64,000 nt of DNA from an uncultured bacterium (GCA_902801985.1 CADCKD010000015.1:1-64000), one strand, 5' to 3'; counted from the first letter of the stretch, positions 45,279 through 55,523 are shown. Notes: generated by a model from the sequence alone, not told the origin. Translations and numbers: made by a program.

Positions 45279-47240
45279 ATGATTGGGAATAAGATAAAAA
45301 TAATAATTATACTGATTGCCGCAGTGATTGCAGGTTTTTATTTCAGTAAGTTATATCAGCCAAAAGCTAAAACACTAAAATTGTATGAACAAGGCCTTAG
45401 TAATTATGCTAACGGCCATTATCAGAATGCATATTATCTGTTTTCAAGAATAAGTCATATGTCACCTCTTAAACCTGTTGCTTTATACAGACAAGCGATG
45501 TGCGCAAAAATACTTGGAGATAAGGACTCCGAATTACAAAGCTATCTTATTTTATTAAAATATTTCTCTAAAAATAAACTCTCAACAGAAGTAAAATACA
45601 ATACTGCACAGTTACTGGTAAATAAAGATAACCAAAGTGCAAAAAAATATTTTAATGAAGTTATAGAAAACACTGATGATGAAGATTTTAAAATAGCATC
45701 AGAATATTACATAGCAAAAATAAATGCATCAGAAGCAATTGTAAGAAAACAAGCCCCCTTGAAAGAAATAGAACAAGCTTTTCGCAAATACCTTACCAAA
45801 CATCCTGACGGCAGATTAGCTTTAGATGTCGCACAGACCTGGCAAGATTACAATGAAAACATTAGCCCAAAAGATAATGTCTTAATAGCAAAAGCTTTAT
45901 ATTTTGCAGGTCTGTATGATAAATCCGAAGAAATTATACAAACAAAAACCAAAGAAGAAGATAATTGGAACGTACAAGCACTAAATGCTTATGCAAAATC
46001 TGATGATGTTAAGGCTAAAAATATAATTATTATGGGAGTTTCGCAGTATCCTGACAATGTAACAAAAGACGACTTTAGAGCAGTAATAAATAAGTCCGCA
46101 GCAAAAGAGACCAATCCGTACCTATGGGCTTCATCATTATTTGGTATGATTAAAACTCCAAAAAATAAAGAATTTTTATGGAATTTAAAATGCGAATATG
46201 CACCACCGCAAGATAAACAATCATGTTATACAGATTTATATACCAATTATCCAAAAGGAGAATTTGCACAAAATGCACAAGCAAATATCTTTATTGAAGC
46301 AATAAAAAATAAAAAATATGACTTAGCAAAACAAGTGGAAGAAGATTTTATAACCAAATACCCCGAGTCTGAACACATGCCTATGATGATGTTTTGGCGT
46401 GCAAAACTTGAACAAAAACATTTCTTCAACCCAAATTTCCAAATGTTTTATAACAACATTATAAACAATTATCCGGACTCTTATTATGCTTATCGTGCGT
46501 TTTGGATATTAAAAGATATTGATTCTTTTGTTTTAAATACTGAAATCGTTCCGGAAAATATTGTATACCCATACAAATATCCTAAAAAAAGCGACATCAT
46601 ATATAATCTGATACTTGTTCGAGATTATGAAATGATTAAAAAATATACCGATGATGATTTTATAAAAAGCTGGGCTCTATACCAACAAGGAGATTACACA
46701 TCTTCTGCATACACCGCACAAAAAGCTATGGATAAACTTAATACCAAACCGCCTAAAAATGATGTAAGATGGCGTCTTGTATATCCTCTAAATTATTACA
46801 AACAAGTTAAACGCAATAATGCTTCAACAGGTAACAATACAGAGCTCATAATGTCTATTATCAGGGAAGAAAGCCATTTTAATACAGAAGCACAAAGCAG
46901 CGTCGGAGCGATTGGCCTTATGCAGCTTATGCCATTAACAGCACATGAAATAGGAGAAAGATACGGTTACCATTTTTATGCAAAAGACTTATTCAATCCG
47001 GAACTCAATATTAAACTCGGGAGCATATATTACGCTTCACTAAAAAATCAACTAAATAATGATATTTTGTCTGTCGCATCGTACAACGGAGGAATAGGAT
47101 CCGTTTTGAAATGGCAAAAAGATCTTACTTATATGGATATAGACGATTTTGTTGAACAAATTCCATACGATGAAACAAAGAACTATATCAAAAAAGTATT
47201 CAAAAGCTACTGGAATTACACAAGAATCTACCAAAATTAG
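45279..47240 (+). CDS. Soluble lytic transglycosylase-like protein (TPR-like + SLT domain)
   Basis: The 653-residue protein has an N-terminal membrane anchor (about 7-25), a long superhelical TPR-like region (30-510) and a C-terminal SLT domain. In the SLT domain are IMSIIREESHFN (catalytic Glu near 530), AIGLMQLMPLTA and SVASYNGG. It cleaves peptidoglycan glycan strands to 1,6-anhydro products in the periplasm. It is convergent with yjbQ, overlapping by four bases. The ribosome site is weak. Confidence 0.92.
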   Translation: MIGNKIKIIIILIAAVIAGFYFSKLYQPKAKTLKLYEQGLSNYANGHYQNAYYLFSRISHMSPLKPVALYRQAMCAKILGDKDSELQSYLILLKYFSKNKLSTEVKYNTAQLLVNKDNQSAKKYFNEVIENTDDEDFKIASEYYIAKINASEAIVRKQAPLKEIEQAFRKYLTKHPDGRLALDVAQTWQDYNENISPKDNVLIAKALYFAGLYDKSEEIIQTKTKEEDNWNVQALNAYAKSDDVKAKNIIIMGVSQYPDNVTKDDFRAVINKSAAKETNPYLWASSLFGMIKTPKNKEFLWNLKCEYAPPQDKQSCYTDLYTNYPKGEFAQNAQANIFIEAIKNKKYDLAKQVEEDFITKYPESEHMPMMMFWRAKLEQKHFFNPNFQMFYNNIINNYPDSYYAYRAFWILKDIDSFVLNTEIVPENIVYPYKYPKKSDIIYNLILVRDYEMIKKYTDDDFIKSWALYQQGDYTSSAYTAQKAMDKLNTKPPKNDVRWRLVYPLNYYKQVKRNNASTGNNTELIMSIIREESHFNTEAQSSVGAIGLMQLMPLTAHEIGERYGYHFYAKDLFNPELNIKLGSIYYASLKNQLNNDILSVASYNGGIGSVLKWQKDLTYMDIDDFVEQIPYDETKNYIKKVFKSYWNYTRIYQN

Positions 47241-47653
47241 TAAATAATTTGAACATTAACTTTTCTTGCACGAGCCTTATTATCAAAATCAATCAAAACA
47301 ATCTGCTGCCACTGCCCCAACTGTAAAACTCCATCTATTAACGGCACATGTGTCGAATTGCCTATTATTGAAGCTCTCAAATGAGAATACCCGTTACCGT
47401 CATGCCACATCTCATCGTGATGATATTCTCTGTTTGACGGAACAATTTTTTCCATAATTTCCGGTAAATCTACCAACAGCCCCGGTTCAAATTCCATATT
47501 TGTAATAGATACCGTACTGCCTTGGGCATAAACATAAACAACCGCATTATGTAATGTATGATTATAAACGACATTTCTTATTTGAGGTGTAATATCGATT
47601 ATATCTGCATTTCCCTTTGTGTGCACCGTAAAAGTTTCATTAATAATAGTCAT
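47237..47653 (-). CDS. yjbQ: YjbQ/UPF0047 family protein
   Basis: The 138-residue protein has the family signature SHLRASIIGNS...PLIDGVLQLGQWQQIVLIDFD together with conserved His (HNDxMWH-like HHDEMWHDGNG). YjbQ proteins have weak thiamine-phosphate synthase activity, and some databases name them for it; the true role is uncertain. The length is typical. It is convergent with the lytic transglycosylase gene. Confidence 0.93.
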   Translation of the reverse strand: MTIINETFTVHTKGNADIIDITPQIRNVVYNHTLHNAVVYVYAQGSTVSITNMEFEPGLLVDLPEIMEKIVPSNREYHHDEMWHDGNGYSHLRASIIGNSTHVPLIDGVLQLGQWQQIVLIDFDNKARARKVNVQIIY

Positions 47654-47714
47654 AATATCCCCAAATTTTCTTTTTATAAATTCTATATAAAAAATAATCT
47701 AAATTCAATCCAAA

Positions 47715-48308
47715 TTATTGTTCTTGTTTTATTATTATCAAATTGCGGGAATGTTCTTCCTCCAGTGGCAATTTATAATCTATAACATCTATTATTTTTG
47801 CCCTATGTTTTTTTAAAACAGACAATGCTTCAGAAATTTCTTGAGGAGATTTTCTGGATTTGTATGCAACAAAATAGCCGCCTTTTTCAAGTCTTGGCAA
47901 AGCATACTCACAAATATTTTTTAAAGATGAAACAGCTCTTGACGTTACAACTTCAAATTTACTATCATAATTTTCAACACGCGCACAAACAACATCCAAA
48001 TTTTTAAGATTTAATTTTTCTTTAAAGAATTCAACCGAACGAACTTTTTTGGCAATACTGTCAAGTGCCGTGATTTTTATTTGCGGATAAGCAATAGCAA
48101 GCGGCACAGACGGAAACCCGCCACCTGTCCCAAAATCAAGCATTGTTTTTGGAGTTATATATTTTTCAAAAAATAAACCCATAGCCAGAGAATCATAGAT
48201 ATGTTTTTCCCATAAATACTTTTCGTCGTTTTTAGATATCAGATTTAATTTATGATTTTCTTCCAGAAAAATATCTGTATACTCTTTAAATAAAGCTTTA
48301 TCCTGCAC
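47715..48308 (-). CDS. rsmG: 16S rRNA (guanine-527-N7)-methyltransferase RsmG
   Basis: RsmG (GidB) methylates G527 in the 530 loop of 16S rRNA. The 197-residue protein has LNLISKNDE, the SAM-binding LDFGTGGGFPSVPLAI, LDSIAKKVR and VTSRAVSSL. The start is a GTG at 48308 with AAAGGAT 6 bases ahead. It follows the STAND-like ATPase gene by four bases, so it is probably co-transcribed with the signalling operon. Confidence 0.95.
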   Translation of the reverse strand: MQDKALFKEYTDIFLEENHKLNLISKNDEKYLWEKHIYDSLAMGLFFEKYITPKTMLDFGTGGGFPSVPLAIAYPQIKITALDSIAKKVRSVEFFKEKLNLKNLDVVCARVENYDSKFEVVTSRAVSSLKNICEYALPRLEKGGYFVAYKSRKSPQEISEALSVLKKHRAKIIDVIDYKLPLEEEHSRNLIIIKQEQ

Positions 48309-48312
48309 AGTT

Positions 48313-50688
48313 TTATCCTTTATTATATTTGTTTATATATTCAATTTTCGAAGTAATTCTTGCAGTATCTTCCTTTGAGAGAGATTCTCGGGCAATATTC
48401 AATGCTTCTTGCATATATTTTAGAGAATTTTTGAAATCTTTGCGCAGCAGATAATAATTACCTATTTCATAAGCAATATCTGCAATATAATACGCTTCTT
48501 TTAGTTTTTTCGCATAATTATACGCTCCCTCCAGGTATTTTAACGATTTTTCGCTATCTTTACCTGAATATATATCTGCTAATCGGCGGGATGTTTGGTA
48601 TAAACCGTTATAATTTTTGGTTTCTGAATCGATTTTCATACTCTGGGCATAATATTTAACCGCAGTATCAGAATTGCCGGCTTCATCAAGCAGATCCGCC
48701 ATATTAGCAAGAGCTTTAGACAAAAACTTGTTTTTCTTTGAATTTGGCTCAATATCAATACATTTTTTGTAGTAAGATAACGCGGCTTTTGTATTATCTT
48801 TTTGATCATTAACTCCGGCAAAACGATAATACAACTCTGCTTTCAACATTTTATCCGTAGTATTTTCAGCAAGAGAAAGAGCTTTATTATAGTATGCATA
48901 TTCTTCATTAATATTTGCGCAAATTTTACCCAATGAAAGATTTATTCGAGCTCTTAACTCTTCCGGTAAATCATCCTGACTATCGAGTTCGTTTAAAATA
49001 TATTTTGCATTATCTTGTTTATATATTACAAAATACACATTCGCCATCATCAATTTGACTTCTGCAACTTTGATATTATCTGATACATTTACATAATAAT
49101 CCTGAGCCTTGGTCAAATACTCTAAAGACTCGTACCATTGAGATGTATGCTTATAAACATTTGCCAATTTTAAGTATATTGTTGGTAAAAATTTATCATA
49201 ATTATCATCATTATTTTTTGTAAGAGCATTTTGATACAAAATTATCGCATATTTATAATTATATTTTGCTTCTTCTTCTTTTGCCATATTTAGAAGCTGC
49301 GTCAGACCGAGCGAATTACTTTCTTCCACAAAAGTATTACACTCAACTTTTTCTGTGACAAAATCTTTAATTGAACCTGCTATATCTGTTAACAACGTTT
49401 CATCCTCAAAGATAAAATTAATATTTTCAATTTTATCTTCTTCATGCTCCTCGACTTCAACAGGATTATTAACATTTTCCTCTTCTTGATGGGATGATTG
49501 CACATCAACAACCGGTTGCTGCATATTAATTGCCAAAGCCGGACGGGAAATTTTAGGTTTTTGAGGTATAAACAATGAGTGGTACTCTATTTCATTTCTC
49601 ATTGTTTGGCGAGACAATTTTAAATCTCTTTCCAAAGGTTTTAATGGTAATTGAGTATTATACAAATTTACGCACGCTTTGTGAAGTTTAAGCATAACAT
49701 TTTCAGGAATTTGATGCTCAATTATATCTCTATAGAAATCCGGTAAATAAAAACTTTCATCTATTGTATATATAAGTGAATTGTCCACATAAAATTTTAT
49801 CCTATCCGGTCCGTACAAATGCACAGAACGAAGAAGATTTTCATGTAAAGGGACACGCATTACCGCCAAAAGTCTGAATAAATGCAGTGAAACAGGGTCT
49901 ATTAAATTTACCATATCACGTAATATAAAATCAGTAAAAGACATTCCGCTCTTTGAAAATGCTTCTAAGAATTTACCAATATTATAATTACGCAAGTTCA
50001 TAATCTTCAAACAAAGATTTATATAATTGTAATATCCCCGAGTTTGCTTATATAATTCATTTGATAGAATACCGATATTTTTTATACCATTATCCTTTAA
50101 ATATTTTTCGAACAAGTTTTTAGACAAAGGTAAAACCGTAGTTTTTGAATGTTTTATTTCCGCAAACTCGTCTTCTTCATTTTTTCTGGAAGTTATAATT
50201 ATTTTGACATTATAAATAGATGCAACGTGCTTAATAAAATTTATTATATCTGTCTTATTTTCCTTTAAAATCAAATCAAAAGAGTCTAAAACAATTAAAA
50301 TAGGTTTAGTCGCGGAATTTATATATGAATTAATTTTTTGAGTAAAATTTTCCACCTTTAGTTTTGGCGGAGCAAATTTACCCATTATTGTATACTTTCT
50401 GAAAGTTTCAAAAAAGCTCAATAGCATATCATCAAGAATAGTATTCTCAAAGCAAGTATAATTTAAAACATAAACATCCGCTGAAATTTGAGACAAGATA
50501 AAATGAGTTAACATAGTTTTCCCTGCTCCGGAAAAACCGTTAACTAAGAATATTTTTTCATCGTTTAATAAAAATTTTTCATAATCAGAGATCTGCTTTT
50601 CGTTATTTTCAACAAAATGAGGATTAAAAGGTGTAACTTTTAAAACTTCTTTTATATTTATCTCTTTGTCTAAATATTTTGTATCCAT
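48313..50688 (-). CDS. STAND-like P-loop ATPase with C-terminal TPR array
   Basis: The 791-residue protein has a P-loop ATPase domain with Walker A GFSGAGKT (51-58) and Walker B ILIVLDSFD (Asp135), then a sensor-like ITSRKNEE near 175 and a helical region to about 400. An acidic linker (405-445) leads to eight or so TPR-like repeats (460-785; for example YESLEYLTKAQDYY and ALSYYKKCIDIEPNS). This is the plan of STAND signalling ATPases, in which repeats sense a ligand. The gene is 2 bases after a CHASE2-GGDEF gene and 4 bases before rsmG. No effector domain is apparent, and the ligand is unknown. Confidence 0.8.
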   Translation of the reverse strand: MDTKYLDKEINIKEVLKVTPFNPHFVENNEKQISDYEKFLLNDEKIFLVNGFSGAGKTMLTHFILSQISADVYVLNYTCFENTILDDMLLSFFETFRKYTIMGKFAPPKLKVENFTQKINSYINSATKPILIVLDSFDLILKENKTDIINFIKHVASIYNVKIIITSRKNEEDEFAEIKHSKTTVLPLSKNLFEKYLKDNGIKNIGILSNELYKQTRGYYNYINLCLKIMNLRNYNIGKFLEAFSKSGMSFTDFILRDMVNLIDPVSLHLFRLLAVMRVPLHENLLRSVHLYGPDRIKFYVDNSLIYTIDESFYLPDFYRDIIEHQIPENVMLKLHKACVNLYNTQLPLKPLERDLKLSRQTMRNEIEYHSLFIPQKPKISRPALAINMQQPVVDVQSSHQEEENVNNPVEVEEHEEDKIENINFIFEDETLLTDIAGSIKDFVTEKVECNTFVEESNSLGLTQLLNMAKEEEAKYNYKYAIILYQNALTKNNDDNYDKFLPTIYLKLANVYKHTSQWYESLEYLTKAQDYYVNVSDNIKVAEVKLMMANVYFVIYKQDNAKYILNELDSQDDLPEELRARINLSLGKICANINEEYAYYNKALSLAENTTDKMLKAELYYRFAGVNDQKDNTKAALSYYKKCIDIEPNSKKNKFLSKALANMADLLDEAGNSDTAVKYYAQSMKIDSETKNYNGLYQTSRRLADIYSGKDSEKSLKYLEGAYNYAKKLKEAYYIADIAYEIGNYYLLRKDFKNSLKYMQEALNIARESLSKEDTARITSKIEYINKYNKG

Positions 50689-50690
50689 AA

Positions 50691-52475
50691 CTAATTAACT
50701 CTGTTACGTCCGTTATTTTTAGCGTTATATAAACGTTTATCTGCACTTGACACTAATTCTGACGCCGTAAGTCCATCTTCTTCACCATACGATGAAACCC
50801 CCAAACTTATAGTTACATGGCTTTCACGGTTATATGTCAAAATAAATGTTTCTTGAGCCACAATATCGCATAATTTCTGAGCAATAGTAACAGCTATATC
50901 ATAAGAAGTATTCGGCAAAATTATACTCATTTCTTCTCCGCCGTATCTGCACACTATATCAGTGGCACGAACATTCTTTTTTAATATATTTGCAACTTGC
51001 TTTAAAACAGCATCCCCTGATTGGTGGCCATAATTGTCGTTAAACTGCTTGAATAAATCAATATCCAAAATTATCAATGAAAACGGCGATTCATAACGTT
51101 TTGCATTCTCAACTGCCATTTGCATTTGTTCTTGGAAATACCTGTGGTTATATAATTCAGTCAATCCATCAGTTGTAGCTAATTGATATTGTCTGTCAAA
51201 ATCTTTTGAAATAGTAAGATATTTAATAATTACGGTAGTAATAAAGGCAAAAACCCCAACAGTAATCGGGAATACTATTTTTACCCAATAATAACCGCCC
51301 CACATACCGCTCATCATACAATAAGAGAAAAAGATATAAACAGCATATAAAGTCAATGCACTTCCAATAGCAACAAAAATAGAAGATATTTTAACTACAA
51401 AGAATATTGTAATTAGAGCAAGCAATATTGCCAAAAGAATATTTACATAGTCCGGAACAGGCCTTATCAAACTATCATCAATTATATTATTTACGTATGT
51501 AGCCTGAACCTCAACTCCCGGATATACCTTATCCACAGGAACAGTTTTAATATCGAATAAACTTGCTGCTGTTGCACCAAAATAAACAACTTTACCCCTA
51601 AAGTCAAAATCCAACTTTTCTTCACCATTAACAGCCTTTAACAACTGATATATAGGGATATTTCTAAATGTTCCGGCAGGACCGTACCAGTTTAAATATA
51701 CTCCGCCGTCATATTGTGCATAAAATACTTTATTTGTTTTATTAAGTCTTATTCTTCCGTCTTTTAGGACATGAAAATCCATATTGTTACGCAATCCCAA
51801 ATAATCTAAACCTACTAAAAGGCCTAATTGCGGGTAGAATGAATACTTATACTTCAAGAATAACGGCATTTTTCTAAGTACACCGTCATCTGCTCTGGAA
51901 ACATTTACCATACCAACATTTGAAGTTGAATCTAAAATATCTGCTAAAATAGTTCTGCAGTTTGAATATTCCAAATAATCATAAGTTTGATTATAGTTGT
52001 CTTTTACAGATATTTTTAAATTATCAGGAAGCACCGGCGGAATTCTCAAATTTATTGGCTGATCGTCCAAATTCATTGCAGTATATATATTATTATACTT
52101 TTTGAACATTTCAGTTAATTTATTATCCGCAGCATTTGCACTTTTTATTGATTTTACAAACATTAAATCGAACGCAATACTTTTTGGATTTTGCGCTTCA
52201 ATATAATCAACCATTTTAGCGTATATGTCACGTCTTAGAGGCCATTCTCCGTATTTATCAAGAATATACTCGTAACTCCCGTCATCTATTGCAATAATTA
52301 CAATATCACTATTTGGTTTTCTCAAACCGGATTTTGCAATGACCCTTTGTTTTATATCAAAAGTTCTATACTCAATGGAGTCCATAAAAGCAGAAAAACT
52401 ACCGCTTTTTACTCCATAAGCTATTATAAAAGATATAACCGTAACCCATACAAAATATAATATTCTTTTTAACAT
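50691..52475 (-). CDS. CHASE2-domain diguanylate cyclase
   Basis: The 594-residue protein has one N-terminal membrane helix, an extracytoplasmic CHASE2 domain (about 30-335; IAIDDGSYE, WPLRRDIYAK, FDLMFVKS), three membrane helices (about 345-425) and a GGDEF domain (435-594). The active-site loop reads YGGEEM near 512-516, with Met where Phe is usual. The catalytic Glu is kept, and an RxxD product-inhibition site (RATD) lies five residues ahead. It should make cyclic di-GMP in response to an external signal. It sits between a 55-residue ORF and the STAND-like ATPase gene on the same strand. Confidence 0.93.
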   Translation of the reverse strand: MLKRILYFVWVTVISFIIAYGVKSGSFSAFMDSIEYRTFDIKQRVIAKSGLRKPNSDIVIIAIDDGSYEYILDKYGEWPLRRDIYAKMVDYIEAQNPKSIAFDLMFVKSIKSANAADNKLTEMFKKYNNIYTAMNLDDQPINLRIPPVLPDNLKISVKDNYNQTYDYLEYSNCRTILADILDSTSNVGMVNVSRADDGVLRKMPLFLKYKYSFYPQLGLLVGLDYLGLRNNMDFHVLKDGRIRLNKTNKVFYAQYDGGVYLNWYGPAGTFRNIPIYQLLKAVNGEEKLDFDFRGKVVYFGATAASLFDIKTVPVDKVYPGVEVQATYVNNIIDDSLIRPVPDYVNILLAILLALITIFFVVKISSIFVAIGSALTLYAVYIFFSYCMMSGMWGGYYWVKIVFPITVGVFAFITTVIIKYLTISKDFDRQYQLATTDGLTELYNHRYFQEQMQMAVENAKRYESPFSLIILDIDLFKQFNDNYGHQSGDAVLKQVANILKKNVRATDIVCRYGGEEMSIILPNTSYDIAVTIAQKLCDIVAQETFILTYNRESHVTISLGVSSYGEEDGLTASELVSSADKRLYNAKNNGRNRVN

Positions 52476-52488
52476 ATAATAAACCCTG

Positions 52489-52656
52489 CTACTTCACGTT
52501 TTCAGTATAGTTTAACAATGAAATATTAGCAAGAATATTTTTTACAACAAATTTTTGTTCCAATATATGATTATTTAACTTTAAAATCTCTGTATTATAT
52601 GACAATTCATCCGGATGCTTTAAATAGCGCAAAAGACATTCTTCATTCAAATTCAT
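52489..52656 (-). CDS. 55-residue helical ORF ahead of the CHASE2-GGDEF gene
   Basis: An ATG at 52654-52656 opens 55 codons ending in TAG at 52489-52491, 13 bases before the cyclase gene. The product (MNLNEECLLRYLKHPDEL..., then EILKLNNHILEQKFVVKNIL) looks like a small amphipathic helical protein. GAAAGAG lies ahead of the ATG. Codon use matches its neighbours. It could be a small regulator co-expressed with the cyclase. I do not recognise it. Confidence 0.55.
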   Translation of the reverse strand: MNLNEECLLRYLKHPDELSYNTEILKLNNHILEQKFVVKNILANISLLNYTENVK

Positions 52657-52852
52657 TCTTAACTCTTTCTATACCAAAATAGTGATAACGAACTCATTAT
52701 TACAAATTTTGAATTAAATGAAATCAACTTTTTATATAATTTGAACAAACTTTTCTAATACAAGTATATGAGACTAATAATATTTATATAAGCAAAAAGT
52801 ATACACTTTAGCGGGGAATAAATTTGTTTATGAGGCAGAATAAAATATTGTT

Positions 52853-53584
52853 ATGAAAAAAATATTATACATATTCATATTATTGTTTTCCGCTTTTCCG
52901 ACATTTGCTTCTGATTATGGTATATACACACCTCAAGGTTATAGCCAAAACTTTCAAACAGATAATCAGGAAAAAATATTATTCATTCTTGATTTGTCAA
53001 ACAGTATGAATGAACAATTAGAAAATGATTCTAAATTTAACCTTATGATTAAAACCATGCATGAAATTTTACCCAAAATAAATCCGCAAGCAATGGTAGG
53101 GTTGAGAGTTTATGGGCACAGAATGGGCTTTACTCCAATAGAAGCGTGTCGTGCTTCAACTTTATTAACCCCTATTGAAGCAAACAATTCCCAGAACATT
53201 TCTTATGCATTGTCAAAACATAAACCCAGAGGTATGACACCAATTACATATTCTCTTAAACAAGCCATTAAATATGATTTTATGGGATTCACGGGGAAAA
53301 AACACATTATTTTAATGACAGACGGAGGGGAAAATTGCGACGAAAGCCCATGCTCGTTCGTTATGAACCTTATAAAAATAAGACGAGATGTTCAAATCGA
53401 CGTAATAGCCTTTAATATAAAAGATTCAGACGATTTGAAGCAGCTGCAATGCACTGCGCTTGTGACCAGCGGAAAGTTTTATGATGCTCAAACCTCTGCA
53501 CAACTGCTTGATGGTTTTAATAATAGTATTAATGGAATAAAGAATGTAGAAGCAAAAATCATATTACCCAACATGAAAAAATAA
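52853..53584 (+). CDS. Secreted von Willebrand factor A-domain protein
   Basis: This 243-residue protein has a signal peptide (cleavage near TFAS, residue 20) and one VWA domain with an intact MIDAS metal site: DLSNS (Asp47, Ser49, Ser51), the Thr of RGMTPI and the Asp of LMTDGGE. VWA domains bind protein partners through a divalent metal. It ends just after the domain and has no anchor. There is no clear Shine-Dalgarno; TAAAAT lies 6 bases before the ATG, and an eight-codon ORF (52829-52855) overlaps the start as ATGA. Confidence 0.88.
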   Translation: MKKILYIFILLFSAFPTFASDYGIYTPQGYSQNFQTDNQEKILFILDLSNSMNEQLENDSKFNLMIKTMHEILPKINPQAMVGLRVYGHRMGFTPIEACRASTLLTPIEANNSQNISYALSKHKPRGMTPITYSLKQAIKYDFMGFTGKKHIILMTDGGENCDESPCSFVMNLIKIRRDVQIDVIAFNIKDSDDLKQLQCTALVTSGKFYDAQTSAQLLDGFNNSINGIKNVEAKIILPNMKK

Positions 53585-53724
53585 AGTTATTACTAAGTTT
53601 CATATGTACATTATTAAGTTTTGTAAATTACATCCTTTTTATTAAGCAATTATATATGACATATATCCTTTATAGATATATAGGATATTTATAAGTGTAA
53701 GCTTAAAGAAAAGGAGATTTAATT

Positions 53725-54279
53725 ATGGGCAAAGTTGAAAGAACGCAAATGAGCAAAGCTTATGAAGCAAGAAAAGCTCAAAGACAAGCAGACAAAGAAG
53801 CCTACAACAAAAAACAAGACAACGTAAAAATGCAGGAAGACAAAGCTGTTGAAAGAGGAGTAAATAAAGCTAAAGCTAAAGGAAGAACTCTTAAAAATAA
53901 AGCTAAAAACGCATTACAACCAAACCATTATGATACAAAAGAATCAAGTGCAGAATATAGAAGTAAAAGCTTAATTAATCACATTGGAGATGAATTACGA
54001 ATTGCCGTAAATAAAGCTGCTAACGGTGTAAAAGATGCTGCATTCGGAGCTGTAAGATTTGGATACAAGAAAGTTTTAAAACCTACCGGTAATCTCATCG
54101 GAAAAGGAGTTAAATTTGTAACCAATGTTGCATCTTCAGCAAAAGCAAAAGCTAAAAAATTAGCTAATGCAGCTGCAACCAAAGCAAAAGGGGTTGCAGA
54201 CTACATTGGAACTCAATTTAATAAAGCGGTAGATTGGTTCAAAACTGCAGGAAGCAAAATTTCAACATTGGGTGACTAA
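53725..54279 (+). CDS. Lys/Ala-rich basic protein of unknown function
   Basis: The 184-residue protein is strongly basic, with helical Lys/Ala repeats (EARKAQRQADKEA; NKAKAKGRTLKNKAKNA; SAKAKAKKLANAAATKAKG). No signal peptide or known domain is seen. Three similar amphipathic stretches (about 85-105, 110-135 and 140-175) suggest binding to nucleic acid or membrane. AAGGAG precedes the ATG, and a terminator follows at 54308. Confidence 0.65.
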   Translation: MGKVERTQMSKAYEARKAQRQADKEAYNKKQDNVKMQEDKAVERGVNKAKAKGRTLKNKAKNALQPNHYDTKESSAEYRSKSLINHIGDELRIAVNKAANGVKDAAFGAVRFGYKKVLKPTGNLIGKGVKFVTNVASSAKAKAKKLANAAATKAKGVADYIGTQFNKAVDWFKTAGSKISTLGD

Positions 54280-54307
54280 TAGTAAAATAACTATAATATA
54301 TTACAGG

Positions 54308-54336
54308 ACCTCGGATTTATATCCGGGGTTTTGTTT
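54308..54336 (+). terminator. Terminator after the basic protein gene
   Basis: ACCTCGGAT and ATCCGGGGT pair (one G-T) around a TTAT loop, followed by TTTTGTTTTG. Confidence 0.8.
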
Positions 54337-54425
54337 TGTTAATATTATTTAATAATAAGCATTTTTTTAGCAATTAATATTTATATATAACCTTAATTAA
54401 TAAGTAAACAGGTAGTTAGTAGAAA

Positions 54426-55523
54426 ATGAATAACGTTAGTCTTTCAACGAATTTTAACGCAAATCACTATTCAAACAACAATAGTGTTAATAAATATGTC
54501 AATACACAAATAAATGGTATTGATAAGTATACTCCGGGAAATAAATCATTAAAAAAGAACAAAAATAATATCATCTCGATAAAAAAAATGATGTCACTTA
54601 TACTATCAGGTACATTATTGCTTGGTGGGGCAAAAGCCTGTACAGGGAATAAAATATCAGATAACGATAATATTGATGGCACTAAAATAGAATACGTAAA
54701 TGTCAAAAAAGAAACCAGAGATTCTATCGCTATACCATTAATTACACTAAAATCAAAACTTAACAAAAATAATGATTTCCTAAAAGATGTAAATATCAGC
54801 ATTGCGGGTTCATACAAAGATCTTAATGATGATCATTCTTTTAAAACATATTTAAAAAATCAAGAATATACCGATTTGGATAAAGGTATAAATTTTTATT
54901 CTGATAGTAATTTACAAAAAATTATTATCGTTCAAGCGGATCCGCATGATAATTTCGGAGGTAAGGCTCTTAGCGAAACTGCGGGTTTAGGATACTCTGA
55001 TTTACCATCATTAAGGCATACATTGATGCATGAAGTCGGACACCAGTTTGATGAATATTTTGGACACGACCACAATGCAAAATTTGCAAAAGAATGGGAC
55101 AATATCTTGAAGGAAAAAGAACATGACTCCCACAGAAATCCATACACATATGAAAATGAAACACCTGCAGAAGAAGAAATCGGTGTAGAATATAAGTGGA
55201 ATTCAGGCCTTAGCGACAAATCAGAATTTCAAGAAGCCATTTTAAAAGATTTAAAACATGTTGCAAAATTAAAAAAACAAAACTCAAGTCACCTTGCTTG
55301 CAACGTGGATTATTACACACAATCAATTGATTTCACAAAACCAATAACATACTATGAAGTAGATCTGGCAGATGTTGCAAGAAGTGAGGTTTATGCAAAT
55401 CTTTTTGCGTACGCAATTGGTGAAAATGACGGAGACAAGGAAGATTTTGTAGAAAACTTTAAAAATTCATACAAAGTTGTACAAAAAGATATTCAAAAAT
55501 ATTTAAATATAAAGGCAAAATAG
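54426..55523 (+). CDS. Putative exported HExxH zinc peptidase (ATLF-like)
   Basis: The 365-residue protein has a polar N-terminal 50 residues, then a hydrophobic segment (MMSLILSGTLLLGGAKAC, about 55-74) that looks like a lipoprotein signal with its Cys. HEVGHQFDEYF (His202, Glu203, His206) lies in the middle of a domain that resembles the anthrax-lethal-factor-like peptidase group (HExGHxxD and a downstream aromatic/acidic stretch). A likely Glu ligand lies in DVARSEVYANLFAYAIG near 320. The far-set signal resembles that of the gene at 19801. The substrate is unknown. Confidence 0.62.
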   Translation: MNNVSLSTNFNANHYSNNNSVNKYVNTQINGIDKYTPGNKSLKKNKNNIISIKKMMSLILSGTLLLGGAKACTGNKISDNDNIDGTKIEYVNVKKETRDSIAIPLITLKSKLNKNNDFLKDVNISIAGSYKDLNDDHSFKTYLKNQEYTDLDKGINFYSDSNLQKIIIVQADPHDNFGGKALSETAGLGYSDLPSLRHTLMHEVGHQFDEYFGHDHNAKFAKEWDNILKEKEHDSHRNPYTYENETPAEEEIGVEYKWNSGLSDKSEFQEAILKDLKHVAKLKKQNSSHLACNVDYYTQSIDFTKPITYYEVDLADVARSEVYANLFAYAIGENDGDKEDFVENFKNSYKVVQKDIQKYLNIKAK

